Positions 50,335-59,307 of a stretch of DNA of 64,000 nt are shown piece after piece. The stretch is taken from contig JAWKJB010000001.1 in the NCBI GenBank assembly GCA_041393965.1, positions 620,001 to 684,000 of the forward strand, read 5' to 3'. Position numbers and translations under genes: made by a program. This stretch comes from Acidimicrobiia bacterium. GTDB taxonomy: Bacteria; Actinomycetota; Acidimicrobiia; Spongiisociales; UBA5794. The notes under the pieces are model-generated. The model saw nothing but the letters and a program-made list of their open reading frames with translations. It ran no database searches and was not told where the DNA came from. Position 1 is the first letter of the stretch. Each line of letters opens with the position of its first letter.

Positions 50335-51507
50335 ATGATCGATGTCGAAGCGTTACGGGCAGACACGCCGGGCGTCGACCGTGTTGTCCACCTCAACAAC
50401 GCTGGCGCCGCGTTGATGCCGACCCCGGTGATCGAAGCGATGCGGAACCACCTCGACGCCGAGACCCTGCTTGGGGGTTACGAGGCGATCGAAGGCGCCC
50501 GTGAGATCAGCCACGGCATCTACCCATCCCTGGCAGCCCTCGTCGGAAGCGACCCATCAGAGATCGCCCTTTCGGACTCCGCAACCCAGGCCTGGCACCG
50601 TGTCGTGTACTCCCTCCGACATCGCGTCGGCGACCGGATCCTGACAACGACCACCGAGTACGGATCGAATTGGGCCGCCTTCCTCCAGCTCGGAGAGCGC
50701 TTCGGCGTCGAGACGGTGGTGGTCGGTGATGCTCCCTCCGGAGAGATCGATCTCGAGCAGCTTGCCGCATCGATCGACGACCGAACGACCCTCATCGCCC
50801 TCAACCACATGCCGACCAACGGCGGTGTCGTCAACCCTGCTGGTCGGGTCGGCGAGATCGCGAGGGCCGCAGGCGTCCCGTATCTCCTCGACGCGTGCCA
50901 GACGGTGGGTCAGATGCCGCTCGATGTCGACGACATCGGATGCGACTTTCTCACCGGCACCTCGCGCAAGTTCCTCCGCGGCCCGCGGGGGATCGGTTTC
51001 GGGTATGTCAGGTCGTCGTCGATGGGCCTGCTCGACCCTTTTGTCGTCGACAACCACGCGGCCCGTGTCACCGATCGCACCATCGAGTTCCGCAACGACG
51101 CGAGGCGCTTCGAGACATGGGAGAAGAGCTGGATCAATGTGGCCGGCCTGAGAGCTGCCACCGAGTATGCGCTCGCCGTGGGAATCGACGCGATCTGGGA
51201 ACGCGCAAGGAACCTCGCAGCCATCCTGCGCAGGGAGCTCGGGGTGATGGACGGCGTCGAAGTGCTCGATCGCGGTTCGGTCATGGGCGCGATCGTCACG
51301 CTCCGTGTCGAATGCCGCCCTTCGATCGAGGTGCGCGAGCTTCTGCGCGAACGCAGCATCAATGTGTCGCATGCAACCGTGAATTCGGCGCCCGTCGACA
51401 TGCGATCCCGGGGCATCGATGATCTCGTGAGAGTGTCCCCGCACGCCTACACATCCGACGACGAACTGGACGCCTTCCTCAGCGCCATGGATGTGATCGT
51501 CGGGTGA
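50335..51507 (+). CDS. class V aminotransferase family protein
   Basis: 390 residues, fold type I PLP enzyme. VVHLNNAGAALMPTPVIEAM opens the family; PYLLDACQTVGQMPLDVDDI contains the PLP Asp, and GTSRKFLRGPRGIGFGYV the PLP Lys. The nearest named groups are cysteine desulfurase-like, isopenicillin-N epimerase-like and EgtE-like enzymes; the active-site Cys loop of desulfurases is not obvious, so the reaction is left open. ATG 50335 lacks a ribosome site; the frame extends to 50263 without family homology. Confidence 0.82.
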   Translation: MIDVEALRADTPGVDRVVHLNNAGAALMPTPVIEAMRNHLDAETLLGGYEAIEGAREISHGIYPSLAALVGSDPSEIALSDSATQAWHRVVYSLRHRVGDRILTTTTEYGSNWAAFLQLGERFGVETVVVGDAPSGEIDLEQLAASIDDRTTLIALNHMPTNGGVVNPAGRVGEIARAAGVPYLLDACQTVGQMPLDVDDIGCDFLTGTSRKFLRGPRGIGFGYVRSSSMGLLDPFVVDNHAARVTDRTIEFRNDARRFETWEKSWINVAGLRAATEYALAVGIDAIWERARNLAAILRRELGVMDGVEVLDRGSVMGAIVTLRVECRPSIEVRELLRERSINVSHATVNSAPVDMRSRGIDDLVRVSPHAYTSDDELDAFLSAMDVIVG

Positions 51508-51513
51508 CCGCGG

Positions 51514-52557
51514 TCACTCGGTCGTGAGCGGTTCCCCAGCACGAAACGCAGCGATGACGCCCTCCGTTGCGGCAACCGGCACGACATAGGACCGCCCGTC
51601 CGATCCCCGTTCGTACTTGACCGGGAGGGTTGCCGCGTCGATATTCCGCGAGTCCATCGTGAGGGCCTTGCGGCCGAGATCCGCCATCAGCCCGAGCGTC
51701 AACCCCTCGTCTGCGGTGATCTGATCGGCGAAGGTCGGAAGGAAACTGGGGAGGTTGAAAGCACTCGACGGTGACGTGACTTGGGAGAACAACGCAATGA
51801 GGATCTGCTGCTGGCGGCCGGTCCGCGAAAGGTCACCTCCGCCGGTCGACTCCCATGAGCCGTTGCGATTTTCCTCGTAGTGCCGGGATCGCGCGTACGC
51901 GACCGCCTGTTCGCCATCGAGGGTGTGGCGTCCGGCGTCTGTTTCGAATCCGGACTTCCCGTCGCGTCCCGGATAGGTGAAATCCAAGGTGACCCCTCCG
52001 AGAGAATCGACGACGGCGCCGACCCCCGCGAAATCGATCTCGACATAGTGGTGGACCGGGATCCCGATTTCGGATTGGATGGTCTGCACCAGCAGATCGG
52101 GCCCGCCGACGACATAGGCGGCATTGATGCGGTTCACGCCATGGCCGGGGATGTTTGCCCTCCAGTCTCTCGGGATGCTCAGCATCTGGATACCGGCATC
52201 GGTGATATGGGCCACCATCAACACATCGGTGCGCCGCCCGGAGAAGTCGCCGAAGTTGTCCTCCCAGTCAGCCGGGAGCGTCGACCGGTCATCGACCCCG
52301 ACGATCAGGAAGTTGATGGTGTCACCGTCTGCCACCGAGACCTGATCGAGGGAGGTCAGCTCACTTGCCGAGATCCGGTCGATCTTGCTCTCGGTGTATC
52401 GCAGGAATCCGTATCCGCCGAAGACGCCGACCACCAACAAGATGAGCAGCGTCATGACGATCTTCTGCGGCACGCTCCATCCGCGTTTGCGCTTTCGGCG
52501 CTTCGGAGGTTCGGGCGTGACGGGGATCTCGGGAAAGGTCTCGGTGGTCCTCGGCAT
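51514..52557 (-). CDS. LytR-CpsA-Psr (LCP) family glycopolymer transferase
   Basis: 347 residues: basic cytoplasmic N-terminus (PKRRKRKRGW), one membrane span (about residues 31-53), and an extracytoplasmic LCP domain with FLIVGVDDRS, RRTDVLMVAHITD, LSIPRDWRANIPGHGVNRIN and GEQAVAYARSRHYEENRNG, whose Arg and Asp residues bind polyprenyl pyrophosphate. LCP enzymes attach glycopolymers to peptidoglycan or arabinogalactan. TAGTCT at 52567-52572 lies nine bases before the ATG. Confidence 0.92.
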   Translation of the reverse strand: MPRTTETFPEIPVTPEPPKRRKRKRGWSVPQKIVMTLLILLVVGVFGGYGFLRYTESKIDRISASELTSLDQVSVADGDTINFLIVGVDDRSTLPADWEDNFGDFSGRRTDVLMVAHITDAGIQMLSIPRDWRANIPGHGVNRINAAYVVGGPDLLVQTIQSEIGIPVHHYVEIDFAGVGAVVDSLGGVTLDFTYPGRDGKSGFETDAGRHTLDGEQAVAYARSRHYEENRNGSWESTGGGDLSRTGRQQQILIALFSQVTSPSSAFNLPSFLPTFADQITADEGLTLGLMADLGRKALTMDSRNIDAATLPVKYERGSDGRSYVVPVAATEGVIAAFRAGEPLTTE

Positions 52558-52607
52558 CGGAGAGGAAGACTAGAAGTGGCGGTCCGGTACAGAACTAAAC
52601 TGGCCCG

Positions 52608-54275
52608 ATGCCAAACAAGATTCACTCCCAGGATGTCACGATCGGGCCGGCACGAGCCGGGGCGAGAGCCATGCTTCGGGCCGTGGGGCTCGGTGAGGGC
52701 GATTTCGCGAAGCCTCAGGTCGGTGTGGTATCGGCAGGCAATGAGGTCACACCATGCAATGTGACCGGTCCGAAACTCGCAGGCTTCGCCAAGATCGGTG
52801 TCCGCGAAGCCGGAGCGGTCGGCCTGGAATTCGCCACGATCGCCGTGTCGGATGGCATCGCGATGGGCCACGAGGGCATGCGCGCCTCGCTCGTGTCGCG
52901 TGAGGTCATCGCCGACAGCGTCGAGCTGATGATGCACGGCGAACGGTTCGACGCGATGGTTTCGATTGCAGGATGCGACAAGTCGCTTCCCGGCATGCTG
53001 ATGGCCGCGGCGAGGCACAACCTGCCATCGGTGTTCCTCTATGGGGGGTCGTCGCTTCCGGGTACCGTCGATGGCAAGGACATCTCGATTGTCGATGTCT
53101 TCGAAGGCATCGGTGCCCACTCCCAGGGGACGATCAGCGACGAGCGGCTGCTGACGATCGAACAGAATGCATGCCCGGGCGCCGGATCCTGTGCGGGCAT
53201 GTTCACGGCGAACACGATGGCCTCCGTCGGTGAGGCGATCGGCATGTCCCTTCCGGGGTCAGCATCGGTTCCTGCGGTGGACGCGCGGCTCGACGACTAC
53301 GCACGACGATCGGGCGAAGCGGTCGTTGCCCTGCTCGAGAGGGACATCCGGCCCCGCGACATCATGACGAGAGCGGCCTTCGAGAACGCCATCACCGTCG
53401 TCATGGCACTCGGGGGATCGACAAACGCCGTGTTGCACCTCATGGCGATGGCACATGAGGCGAGGGTCGACCTGAGCCTCGAGGACTTCGATGCGATCTC
53501 TCGCGCGACACCCCACATCGGCGACATGAAGCCGTTCGGGAAGTACCACATGGTCGACCTCGACCGAATCGGCGGGGTTCCCGTAGTGCTCAGGGCGCTG
53601 CGCGACGCGGGGCTGCTCAACGGAGATGTGATGACGGTGACGGGCAGGACGATGGCCGAGAACCTCGCGGATGTCACGATCCCGGACGACCAGGATGTCC
53701 TGTATCCCGTCGAGAAGCCACTCGCGAGCGAGGGAGGCATCGCAATCCTGCGTGGTTCGCTCGCTCCCGAGGGTGCGGTCGTCAAGATCGCCGGTGTCGA
53801 TGTCGATGTGTTCGAGGGGACGGCTCGGGTGTTCAACGATGAGCAGCACGCCCTCGAGGCCATGTGGGCCCATGACCTCCATGCCGGGGATGTCGTCGTG
53901 ATCCGTTACGAGGGACCAAAGGGCGGGCCGGGCATGCGTGAGATGCTCGCGATCACCGCCGCGATCAAAGGGGCAGGTCTCGGCAAGGATGTGCTGCTGA
54001 TCACCGACGGTCGATTCTCTGGCGGAACGACCGGCCTGTGTGTCGGCCATGTCGCACCCGAGGCGGCCCACGGTGGTCCGATCGGGCTCGTTGCCGAAGG
54101 CGACCGAGTCCGAATCGATATCCCCAATCGTCGCCTCGATCTGCTGATCGGCGACGACGAGATGGCCCGACGCCGCAGCGAGTGGGTCCCGAACGACCCG
54201 AGATACACCACCGGAGCCCTCGCACGGTACGCAAAGCTGGTGGGTTCGGCAGAGTCGGGCGCCGTCCTGTCCTAG
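52608..54275 (+). CDS. ilvD: dihydroxy-acid dehydratase
   Basis: 555 residues. Fe-S cluster Cys in TPCNVTGP, IAGCDKSLPGML and ACPGAGSCAGMFTANTM, metal-binding AMGHEGMRASLVSRE, and the C-terminal DGRFSGGTTGLCVGHVAPEA. It converts dihydroxy acids to the 2-keto precursors of valine, isoleucine and leucine. ATG 52608 has TAAACT at 52596-52601, six bases upstream. Its TAG stop codon forms the first half of the -10 (TAGGAT) for the next gene. Confidence 0.96.
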   Translation: MPNKIHSQDVTIGPARAGARAMLRAVGLGEGDFAKPQVGVVSAGNEVTPCNVTGPKLAGFAKIGVREAGAVGLEFATIAVSDGIAMGHEGMRASLVSREVIADSVELMMHGERFDAMVSIAGCDKSLPGMLMAAARHNLPSVFLYGGSSLPGTVDGKDISIVDVFEGIGAHSQGTISDERLLTIEQNACPGAGSCAGMFTANTMASVGEAIGMSLPGSASVPAVDARLDDYARRSGEAVVALLERDIRPRDIMTRAAFENAITVVMALGGSTNAVLHLMAMAHEARVDLSLEDFDAISRATPHIGDMKPFGKYHMVDLDRIGGVPVVLRALRDAGLLNGDVMTVTGRTMAENLADVTIPDDQDVLYPVEKPLASEGGIAILRGSLAPEGAVVKIAGVDVDVFEGTARVFNDEQHALEAMWAHDLHAGDVVVIRYEGPKGGPGMREMLAITAAIKGAGLGKDVLLITDGRFSGGTTGLCVGHVAPEAAHGGPIGLVAEGDRVRIDIPNRRLDLLIGDDEMARRRSEWVPNDPRYTTGALARYAKLVGSAESGAVLS

Positions 54276-54284
54276 GATACGGTC

Positions 54285-54548
54285 ATGCATCTGACCGTTG
54301 AATACTGCGCTGCTTGAGGCTACACGGACCGTGCCGTGCGCATGGTGGAAGCACTCCTCGGCAAGTTCGAGCACTACATCGACGATGTGACCGTCATCCC
54401 ATCCAGTGGCGGCGTCTTCGAAGTGACCGTCGACAACACGCGCATCTTCTCAAAAAAGGAGCTGGGTAGGCATGCCGAGATCCAGGAGGTTCTCGATGCA
54501 GCCGATGCAATCATCGGACCGGTTCCCGAACCCGTCGGGGAGCACTGA
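54285..54548 (+). CDS. SelW/Rdx-family selenoprotein with in-frame UGA (selenocysteine)
   Basis: 87 residues reading MHLTVEYCAA-U-GYTDRAVR when the TGA at 54315-54317 (codon 11) is read as selenocysteine. The rest (LLGKFEHYIDDVTVIPSSGG, VFEVTVDNTRIFSKKELGR) matches the Rdx thioredoxin-like family, in which a CxxC or CxxU motif follows the first strand; here it is C-A-A-U. After the UGA, short stems can form (CACGG with CCGUG at 54323-54338, or GUGC with GCAC at 54336-54354), which may serve as a bacterial SECIS. TAGGAT at 54273-54278 lies six bases before ATG. A start after the TGA would remove the redox motif and first strand. Confidence 0.88.
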
Positions 54549-54562
54549 CCTCGCGGACCGTC

Positions 54563-55234
54563 GTGGGCGCCGCCAAGCCACAGCCGATGGTTGAAGGATT
54601 CAGGTTCGCCGATCGTCGCGATGCCGGACGCATGCTCGCCGACCACATCGAGGCGCGAGGCATCGGAGGGCCAGAGACGGTGGTGCTCGGACTCCCTCGA
54701 GGCGGGGTGCCGGTGGCGGCCGAGGTGGCGAAGCGGATCGGCTCGCCGCTCGATGTGATCGTCGTGCGCAAGATCGGTGTGCCATGGCATCGGGAGCTCG
54801 CTCTCGGAGCGCTCGGCGAAGGCGGTGTGCGCATCCTCGACCATGATCTCGTGCAGCGGGTGGGCGTCACCCCGCAGCAGCTCGCCGAGGTCGAACAGCG
54901 TGAATCCGGGACCCTCGAACACCGGGTCCGCCAGCTCCGCACACGGCGAGACCGTGTCTCTCTTACGGGGCGGACCGCACTCATCATCGACGACGGGATT
55001 GCCACCGGCTCCACCGTGCGAGCCGCGTGCAAGGTGGCGAGGGAGCTCGGAGCAGCCCGGGTCGTCGTTGCCGCCCCGGTGGCGCCGCGTGACACCGCAG
55101 CTGACCTCGGGGATGTTGCGGATGAGGTGATCTGCCTGATGTCACCGCGGGTCTTCCACGGGGTCGGGGCGTTCTACGACGACTTCACCCAGGTCGACGA
55201 CCGCAAGGTGCTCGAACTTCTCGGGGAGGATTGA
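54563..55234 (+). CDS. phosphoribosyltransferase-family protein
   Basis: 223 residues with a type I PRTase fold: VVLGLPRGGVPVAAEVAKRI, VIVVRKIGVPWHRELALGAL, and the PRPP loop ALIIDDGIATGSTVRAAC. This subgroup of about 220-residue proteins is widespread but has no assigned substrate. GTG 54563 begins 14 bases after the selenoprotein stop codon, so the two may be cotranscribed. An ATG at 54587 is an alternative start. Confidence 0.82.
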   Translation: MGAAKPQPMVEGFRFADRRDAGRMLADHIEARGIGGPETVVLGLPRGGVPVAAEVAKRIGSPLDVIVVRKIGVPWHRELALGALGEGGVRILDHDLVQRVGVTPQQLAEVEQRESGTLEHRVRQLRTRRDRVSLTGRTALIIDDGIATGSTVRAACKVARELGAARVVVAAPVAPRDTAADLGDVADEVICLMSPRVFHGVGAFYDDFTQVDDRKVLELLGED

Positions 55235-55242
55235 GCGGCCGC

Positions 55243-55264
55243 GCCCAAGGTTGCACCCTTGGGC
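55243..55264. terminator. bidirectional hairpin between convergent genes
   Basis: GCCCAAGG at 55243-55250 pairs perfectly with 55257-55264 around a six-base loop, between the phosphoribosyltransferase stop codon and the amidohydrolase stop codon. It lacks a U-run on both strands, as is common in high-GC actinobacteria. Confidence 0.6.
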
Positions 55265-56833
55265 TCACTCGACCCACACAGGCAGGCTGCGGTCGACCTC
55301 GAGCCGTTCGCCGTCGATCCATGTGTCGAGCACCGTCGCCTTCCGGATCTCAGGTGCTGTTGCGGTTCGCAGGTCGATGTCGATGACGGCGATGTCGGCG
55401 GGCGAACCAACCGCGAGGGGGACCGGTTCGCGCAACGCGACGGCCCCTCCATCCGTGAACATCGCGAGGGCCTCGAGGCCCGAAATCGCCTCGTCGGGAG
55501 CGATCCCGTGTCGATCCATCGCTGCTGCGATGCCCCAAAGGGGATGAGGAGGCTCGACGATGCTGTCGGAGGATCCCGCGAGGATGATGCCGGCGCGTGC
55601 CATGGACCGGAACGGGTACGCCCACTCCAGCCGACTCGTACCGAGTCGCTTGCCGAGCCACCCATGTTCCGAGGCAAGGAAGGACGGTTGCACCACCGCG
55701 ATCGTCCCGGTCCTTGCGAAGCGCGAGACGAGGTGGGGCGAAGCGATCGACACATGCTCCATCCGGAGGTCAGACGGCTTCGCGCCGTTTGCGATCAACT
55801 CCTCGAATGCGTCGAGCACGCCGCCGATCGCCCGGTCACCGATGGCATGGATCGCCACCATGCCGCCCTGGGCAAGGCTGTGACGCGCAAGGTCGATGTC
55901 CAGATCCGTGAGCCGGTAGGTTCCGACCGATGGCGTGTCGTCGTATTCGGTCTCCATCGCCGCCGTGTGTCCGCCGAGACTTCCATCAGCGAAGCATTTG
56001 ACGCCGAGCCATCGCAACCGAGGCGCGCCGCCCGACAGGACCCGGGCTGAGAGGTCGAGATCCTCCGCCGAGCCTGCGATCGAGATGGCGTGAACCTTCA
56101 GCGGAAGGTTCCCGGCGATACCCCGGAGGAGTTCTGCTTCGGCGGCGAGCTTGTGGTGGGGACGCTCCCCGTAGCCGATCATCGCGCCGATCGAGGTGAT
56201 GCCGAGCCCGCCCAGACGGGCAAGGCCGTCGAGGAGGCCGGGCGATGCCAGCGAGGTTCCACGGGCGAGGGCATCGGCGATGAGTCCGGTTGCGGTCTCA
56301 CGAAGGACACCGGTCGGCTGGCCGTCCGTCCCGCGATCGATGACGCCTCCCGGTGGATCGGGTGTCATCTCGGTGATACCCGACGCTTGGAGGGCCGTCG
56401 AGTTTGCCACGGCGATGTGGCCGCAGTAGCGGTAGATGACGGCAGGGCGATTCGGAACCGCACGGTCGAGATCCTCCCGAGTCGGGAGGCGTACTTCGGC
56501 AAGGGACTCGTCGTTGAGGCGTGACGCCACAACGGGCGCGGTCGGCGGCAGCGTGTTCGCAAATGCGGCAAGCCGGTTCAGCAGGTCATCGATCGACGAT
56601 GCTGCGTGGAGGGAGCATCCGGTGAGGAGCCCTGCATACGGGATGGCGTGAATGTGTGCGTCACGGAAGCCGGGGACGATGAAGCCACCCGGATAGCGGA
56701 TCATCCGATCTGGGTGTGAGGCGAGTTCTTCCGCTGCGCCCACTCCGGCAACAACCCCATCCCTGATCATGATCGCGTTGCCGACACGGCCCCGGCCCGT
56801 GAGGACCGCCTCGCCTGCGAGCACCGTGCTCAT
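55265..56833 (-). CDS. YtcJ-like metal-dependent amidohydrolase
   Basis: 522 residues, amidohydrolase 3 family. The N-terminal composite beta domain leads into FIVPGFRDAHIHAIPYAGLL (HxH metal motif); later come VKCFADGSLGGHTAAM, MVAIHAIGDRAIGGVLDAFE, MEHVSIASPHLV and LAGSSDSIVEPPHPLWGI with the final Asp. Family members hydrolyse N-acyl or formamide groups; substrate unknown. ATG 56833 overlaps the IMPase gene by four bases. Confidence 0.9.
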   Translation of the reverse strand: MSTVLAGEAVLTGRGRVGNAIMIRDGVVAGVGAAEELASHPDRMIRYPGGFIVPGFRDAHIHAIPYAGLLTGCSLHAASSIDDLLNRLAAFANTLPPTAPVVASRLNDESLAEVRLPTREDLDRAVPNRPAVIYRYCGHIAVANSTALQASGITEMTPDPPGGVIDRGTDGQPTGVLRETATGLIADALARGTSLASPGLLDGLARLGGLGITSIGAMIGYGERPHHKLAAEAELLRGIAGNLPLKVHAISIAGSAEDLDLSARVLSGGAPRLRWLGVKCFADGSLGGHTAAMETEYDDTPSVGTYRLTDLDIDLARHSLAQGGMVAIHAIGDRAIGGVLDAFEELIANGAKPSDLRMEHVSIASPHLVSRFARTGTIAVVQPSFLASEHGWLGKRLGTSRLEWAYPFRSMARAGIILAGSSDSIVEPPHPLWGIAAAMDRHGIAPDEAISGLEALAMFTDGGAVALREPVPLAVGSPADIAVIDIDLRTATAPEIRKATVLDTWIDGERLEVDRSLPVWVE

Positions 56834-57621
56834 CGGGATGCGAGATGTGGCGGGAGGTGTTCTTCGATGATGCTTCGAACGGCATCGTGGAGGTAGCCGT
56901 TCGAAGCCACCACCAGCGGCTTCGAGGGCGTCGAGTCCACACCGCCGGGATCCGTCACCATGCCACCGGCTTCGCGTACGAGCACCATGCCGGCTGCACC
57001 GTCCCACGGTGCGATCCCGAGTTCCCAGTATGCGTCGAAGCGGCCCGCTGCCACCCATGCGAGGTCGAGCGCCGCGGAGCCGAATCGTCGTAGCCCGTTG
57101 ATGTGCCTGAGCATCTCTCGGACCGGCACCGACAGGGCATCGGCATGGATGTCGTGATCGTACGGAAAACCGGTTGCGACGACCGCACGCGACAGCTCGC
57201 GGGTGCTCGATACCCGCATCGGATCTTCGTTGAGGTGCGCTCCGCGACCGGAGCTCGCCGTGAAGAGCTCGCGACGGAGCGGATCGCACACCACGCCGAC
57301 CAACCCGGTTTCACCGTCGTAGAGGCCCACCGACACGGAGACTTGGGGAATCGAGTGGACGAAGTTGACGGTCCCGTCGAGGGGATCCACGATCCAGTGT
57401 CGACCCTCAACGAGTGTCCCGCCACCCTCTTCTGCGAGGACAGCGTCGTGCGGGCGGTGCCGGCGGAGGACCGCGATGATGGCGGTCTCGGCGTCACGGT
57501 CGACTTCCGTGACAGGATCGAACCGACCCTTGTATCTCGCTGCCGGTGGTGCGCCGAAGTGCCTTGCGATGACATCGGCTCCCGCCCAAGCGGCTTCGAC
57601 GGCGACAGCGAGATCATCCAC
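56830..57621 (-). CDS. inositol-monophosphatase family phosphatase
   Basis: 263 residues. DPVTEVDRDAETAII, VLAEEGGG, the metal motif WIVDPLDGTVNFVHSIP and WDGAAGMVLVREAGG define the IMPase/SuhB/HisN family. Substrate could be inositol phosphate, a sugar phosphate or histidinol phosphate; the last would fill a gap in the his set of this window, but that is speculation. GTG 57621 has TAGCAT at 57629-57634, seven bases upstream. It leads a two-gene operon with the amidohydrolase. Confidence 0.9.
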   Translation of the reverse strand: MDDLAVAVEAAWAGADVIARHFGAPPAARYKGRFDPVTEVDRDAETAIIAVLRRHRPHDAVLAEEGGGTLVEGRHWIVDPLDGTVNFVHSIPQVSVSVGLYDGETGLVGVVCDPLRRELFTASSGRGAHLNEDPMRVSSTRELSRAVVATGFPYDHDIHADALSVPVREMLRHINGLRRFGSAALDLAWVAAGRFDAYWELGIAPWDGAAGMVLVREAGGMVTDPGGVDSTPSKPLVVASNGYLHDAVRSIIEEHLPPHLASR

Positions 57622-57689
57622 GCGGTCGATGCTATCGGTATCGGGTCAGGAACCTTCCGTAGCGGCCGTGTCACCTATCCTGCACGCCC

Positions 57690-59177
57690 ATGGTGCCGAT
57701 CGCACTCGTTGCCGCGAGCTCGCTGATGATGTGGGCGGCGTTCCCCCCAATCGGCCTCGCTCCGTTGGCGTTCGTCGCACCCGTTCCGATGTTCCTTGCC
57801 CTCAGACGCGTCGAGCGGGCGTCGACGGCGATCATGCTCGGCTGGATGTGGGGTGCGGCTTTCTTCGGTCTGCTCCTCACCTGGCTGATCGCGTTGGGTT
57901 TCGTGGCGTGGATTCCCCTCACGATCGTCATGGGGGCCTTCACCGCCGTGTATGCCCTGCTCCTGTGGGCATTTCGCCTGTGGAGTCCGTGGCGGTGGTG
58001 GCTGATCGCAACAGGGGGCTGGACCCTGCTCGAATTCGTGAGGGGACGGTTTCCCTTCGGCGGCTTTCCCTGGGGCGACATCGGCTATCCGGCAGCAGGT
58101 CTGCCGGGGGCGGTCGGATCGGTGCAGTGGATCGGCCCGTCCGGATGGACGGTGCTTGTCGTCGCGTTCGCGGCTGGCGCCACCCTCGTGATCGAGAACC
58201 ACGAGGAGTGGCGGATGGCGATCGATTCGGCGGTCGTGGTGATGCTGATGGCGGTCGCCGGCAGCCTGTTCGCACCCGCCCCATCGGCACAGGTGTGGAG
58301 AGCGGCGATCGTGCAGGGCGGAAGCCCGTGTCCGCAAACCCACTGCCAGAACGAGAACAAACGGATCTATGAGTCACATCTCGAGCTCACCCGGTCCATT
58401 CCGGTTGAGACCGTGGAGTTCGTCATCTGGCCCGAGAATTCCACGGGAACGCCGTACGAACCCGATGAGAACGAGACCGTTCGGACCGAGATCGTCGAAC
58501 AGGCCCGAAGGCTCGACGCGTACATGCTGATCTCCGGAACCCGGACCGTATCGGACACCGAATTCGTCAATTTCAACATCATGTACTCACCCGACGGCGT
58601 CAAGCTCGGGGAGTACCAGAAGCAGCACCCCGTCCCGTTCGGCGAGTTCGTGCCCTTGCGCGGCCTTCTCGGGTTCGTTCCTCAGCTCGATCAGGTCCCT
58701 CGTGACATGATTTCGGGTACCGAACCGGTGGTGTTCCCCACTGATCAAGGGATCGTCGGGTCGGTCATCTCGTTCGAGGGTGCCTTCGCGCGCTCGATGC
58801 GCGAGATAGCAAGAGCGGGCGCCGAGACGATGGTGATCGCGACGAACGAGTCGAGCTACGGCCGGTCCTCGGCGACGGATCAGTTGATCGCGCTCGCTCG
58901 CGTGAACGCCGCCGCGATCGGCCTCGACACGGGGCTTGCGGCGATCACCGGAAAGTCGACTTTCATCACCGGTGACGGCGGTGTCGGGCCGACAACCGAC
59001 CAGCTCGAGGAGGTTGTGCATTACGGATCGTTGCAGTTCCGGGTCGGGCCGCAGACGATCTGGGTGCGTTTTGGTGACTGGCTTGCCGTGTTGGCGATGG
59101 CGGCAGGGGTCGGCGTGGTGGCGCTGCCGGGGGAGCGTGGTGTCACGCCGATTGCGGGTTCGCGCGGGAAATCCTGA
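57690..59177 (+). CDS. lnt: apolipoprotein N-acyltransferase-like protein
   Basis: 495 residues: six to seven membrane spans in the first 200 residues, then a nitrilase domain. The Glu is in FVIWPENSTGTPYE and the Lys in YQKQHPVPFGEFVPLRG, but the third catalytic residue, Cys in most Lnt proteins, is Ser in GSVISFEGAFARS. NESSYGRSSATDQL follows. Lnt adds the third acyl chain to lipoproteins; two lipoproteins are encoded here (8879, 61938). ATG 57690 has TATCCT at 57676-57681, eight bases upstream. Confidence 0.87.
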   Translation: MVPIALVAASSLMMWAAFPPIGLAPLAFVAPVPMFLALRRVERASTAIMLGWMWGAAFFGLLLTWLIALGFVAWIPLTIVMGAFTAVYALLLWAFRLWSPWRWWLIATGGWTLLEFVRGRFPFGGFPWGDIGYPAAGLPGAVGSVQWIGPSGWTVLVVAFAAGATLVIENHEEWRMAIDSAVVVMLMAVAGSLFAPAPSAQVWRAAIVQGGSPCPQTHCQNENKRIYESHLELTRSIPVETVEFVIWPENSTGTPYEPDENETVRTEIVEQARRLDAYMLISGTRTVSDTEFVNFNIMYSPDGVKLGEYQKQHPVPFGEFVPLRGLLGFVPQLDQVPRDMISGTEPVVFPTDQGIVGSVISFEGAFARSMREIARAGAETMVIATNESSYGRSSATDQLIALARVNAAAIGLDTGLAAITGKSTFITGDGGVGPTTDQLEEVVHYGSLQFRVGPQTIWVRFGDWLAVLAMAAGVGVVALPGERGVTPIAGSRGKS

Positions 59178-59184
59178 TCTGGTC

Positions 59185-59213
59185 TTGCACGATTCGGTTC
59201 TGTGACATACAAT
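59185..59213 (+). promoter_or_regulatory. sigma-70-type promoter for the small zinc protein gene
   Basis: TTGCAC at 59185-59190 and TACAAT at 59208-59213 are separated by 17 bases, the best housekeeping-type promoter seen in the window. Transcription from about 59220 would give a leader of nearly 90 bases, unusual here because most unit heads look leaderless. Confidence 0.65.
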
Positions 59214-59307
59214 CGGGCGACCGAAGATTCACCGGTGGTGCCGCCGCGTGTCCGCAGGCGCGCCACGGTTCATGTCAGCAACAAGAAGAAAGGCACCCAG
59301 ACCAACC

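Noticed and set aside
54318..54548. A 70-residue ORF starting at the ATG at 54336 as the real gene
   Set aside because: It would begin after the CxxU motif and lose the first strand of the Rdx fold; reading the UGA as Sec restores the full family and a well-placed promoter.
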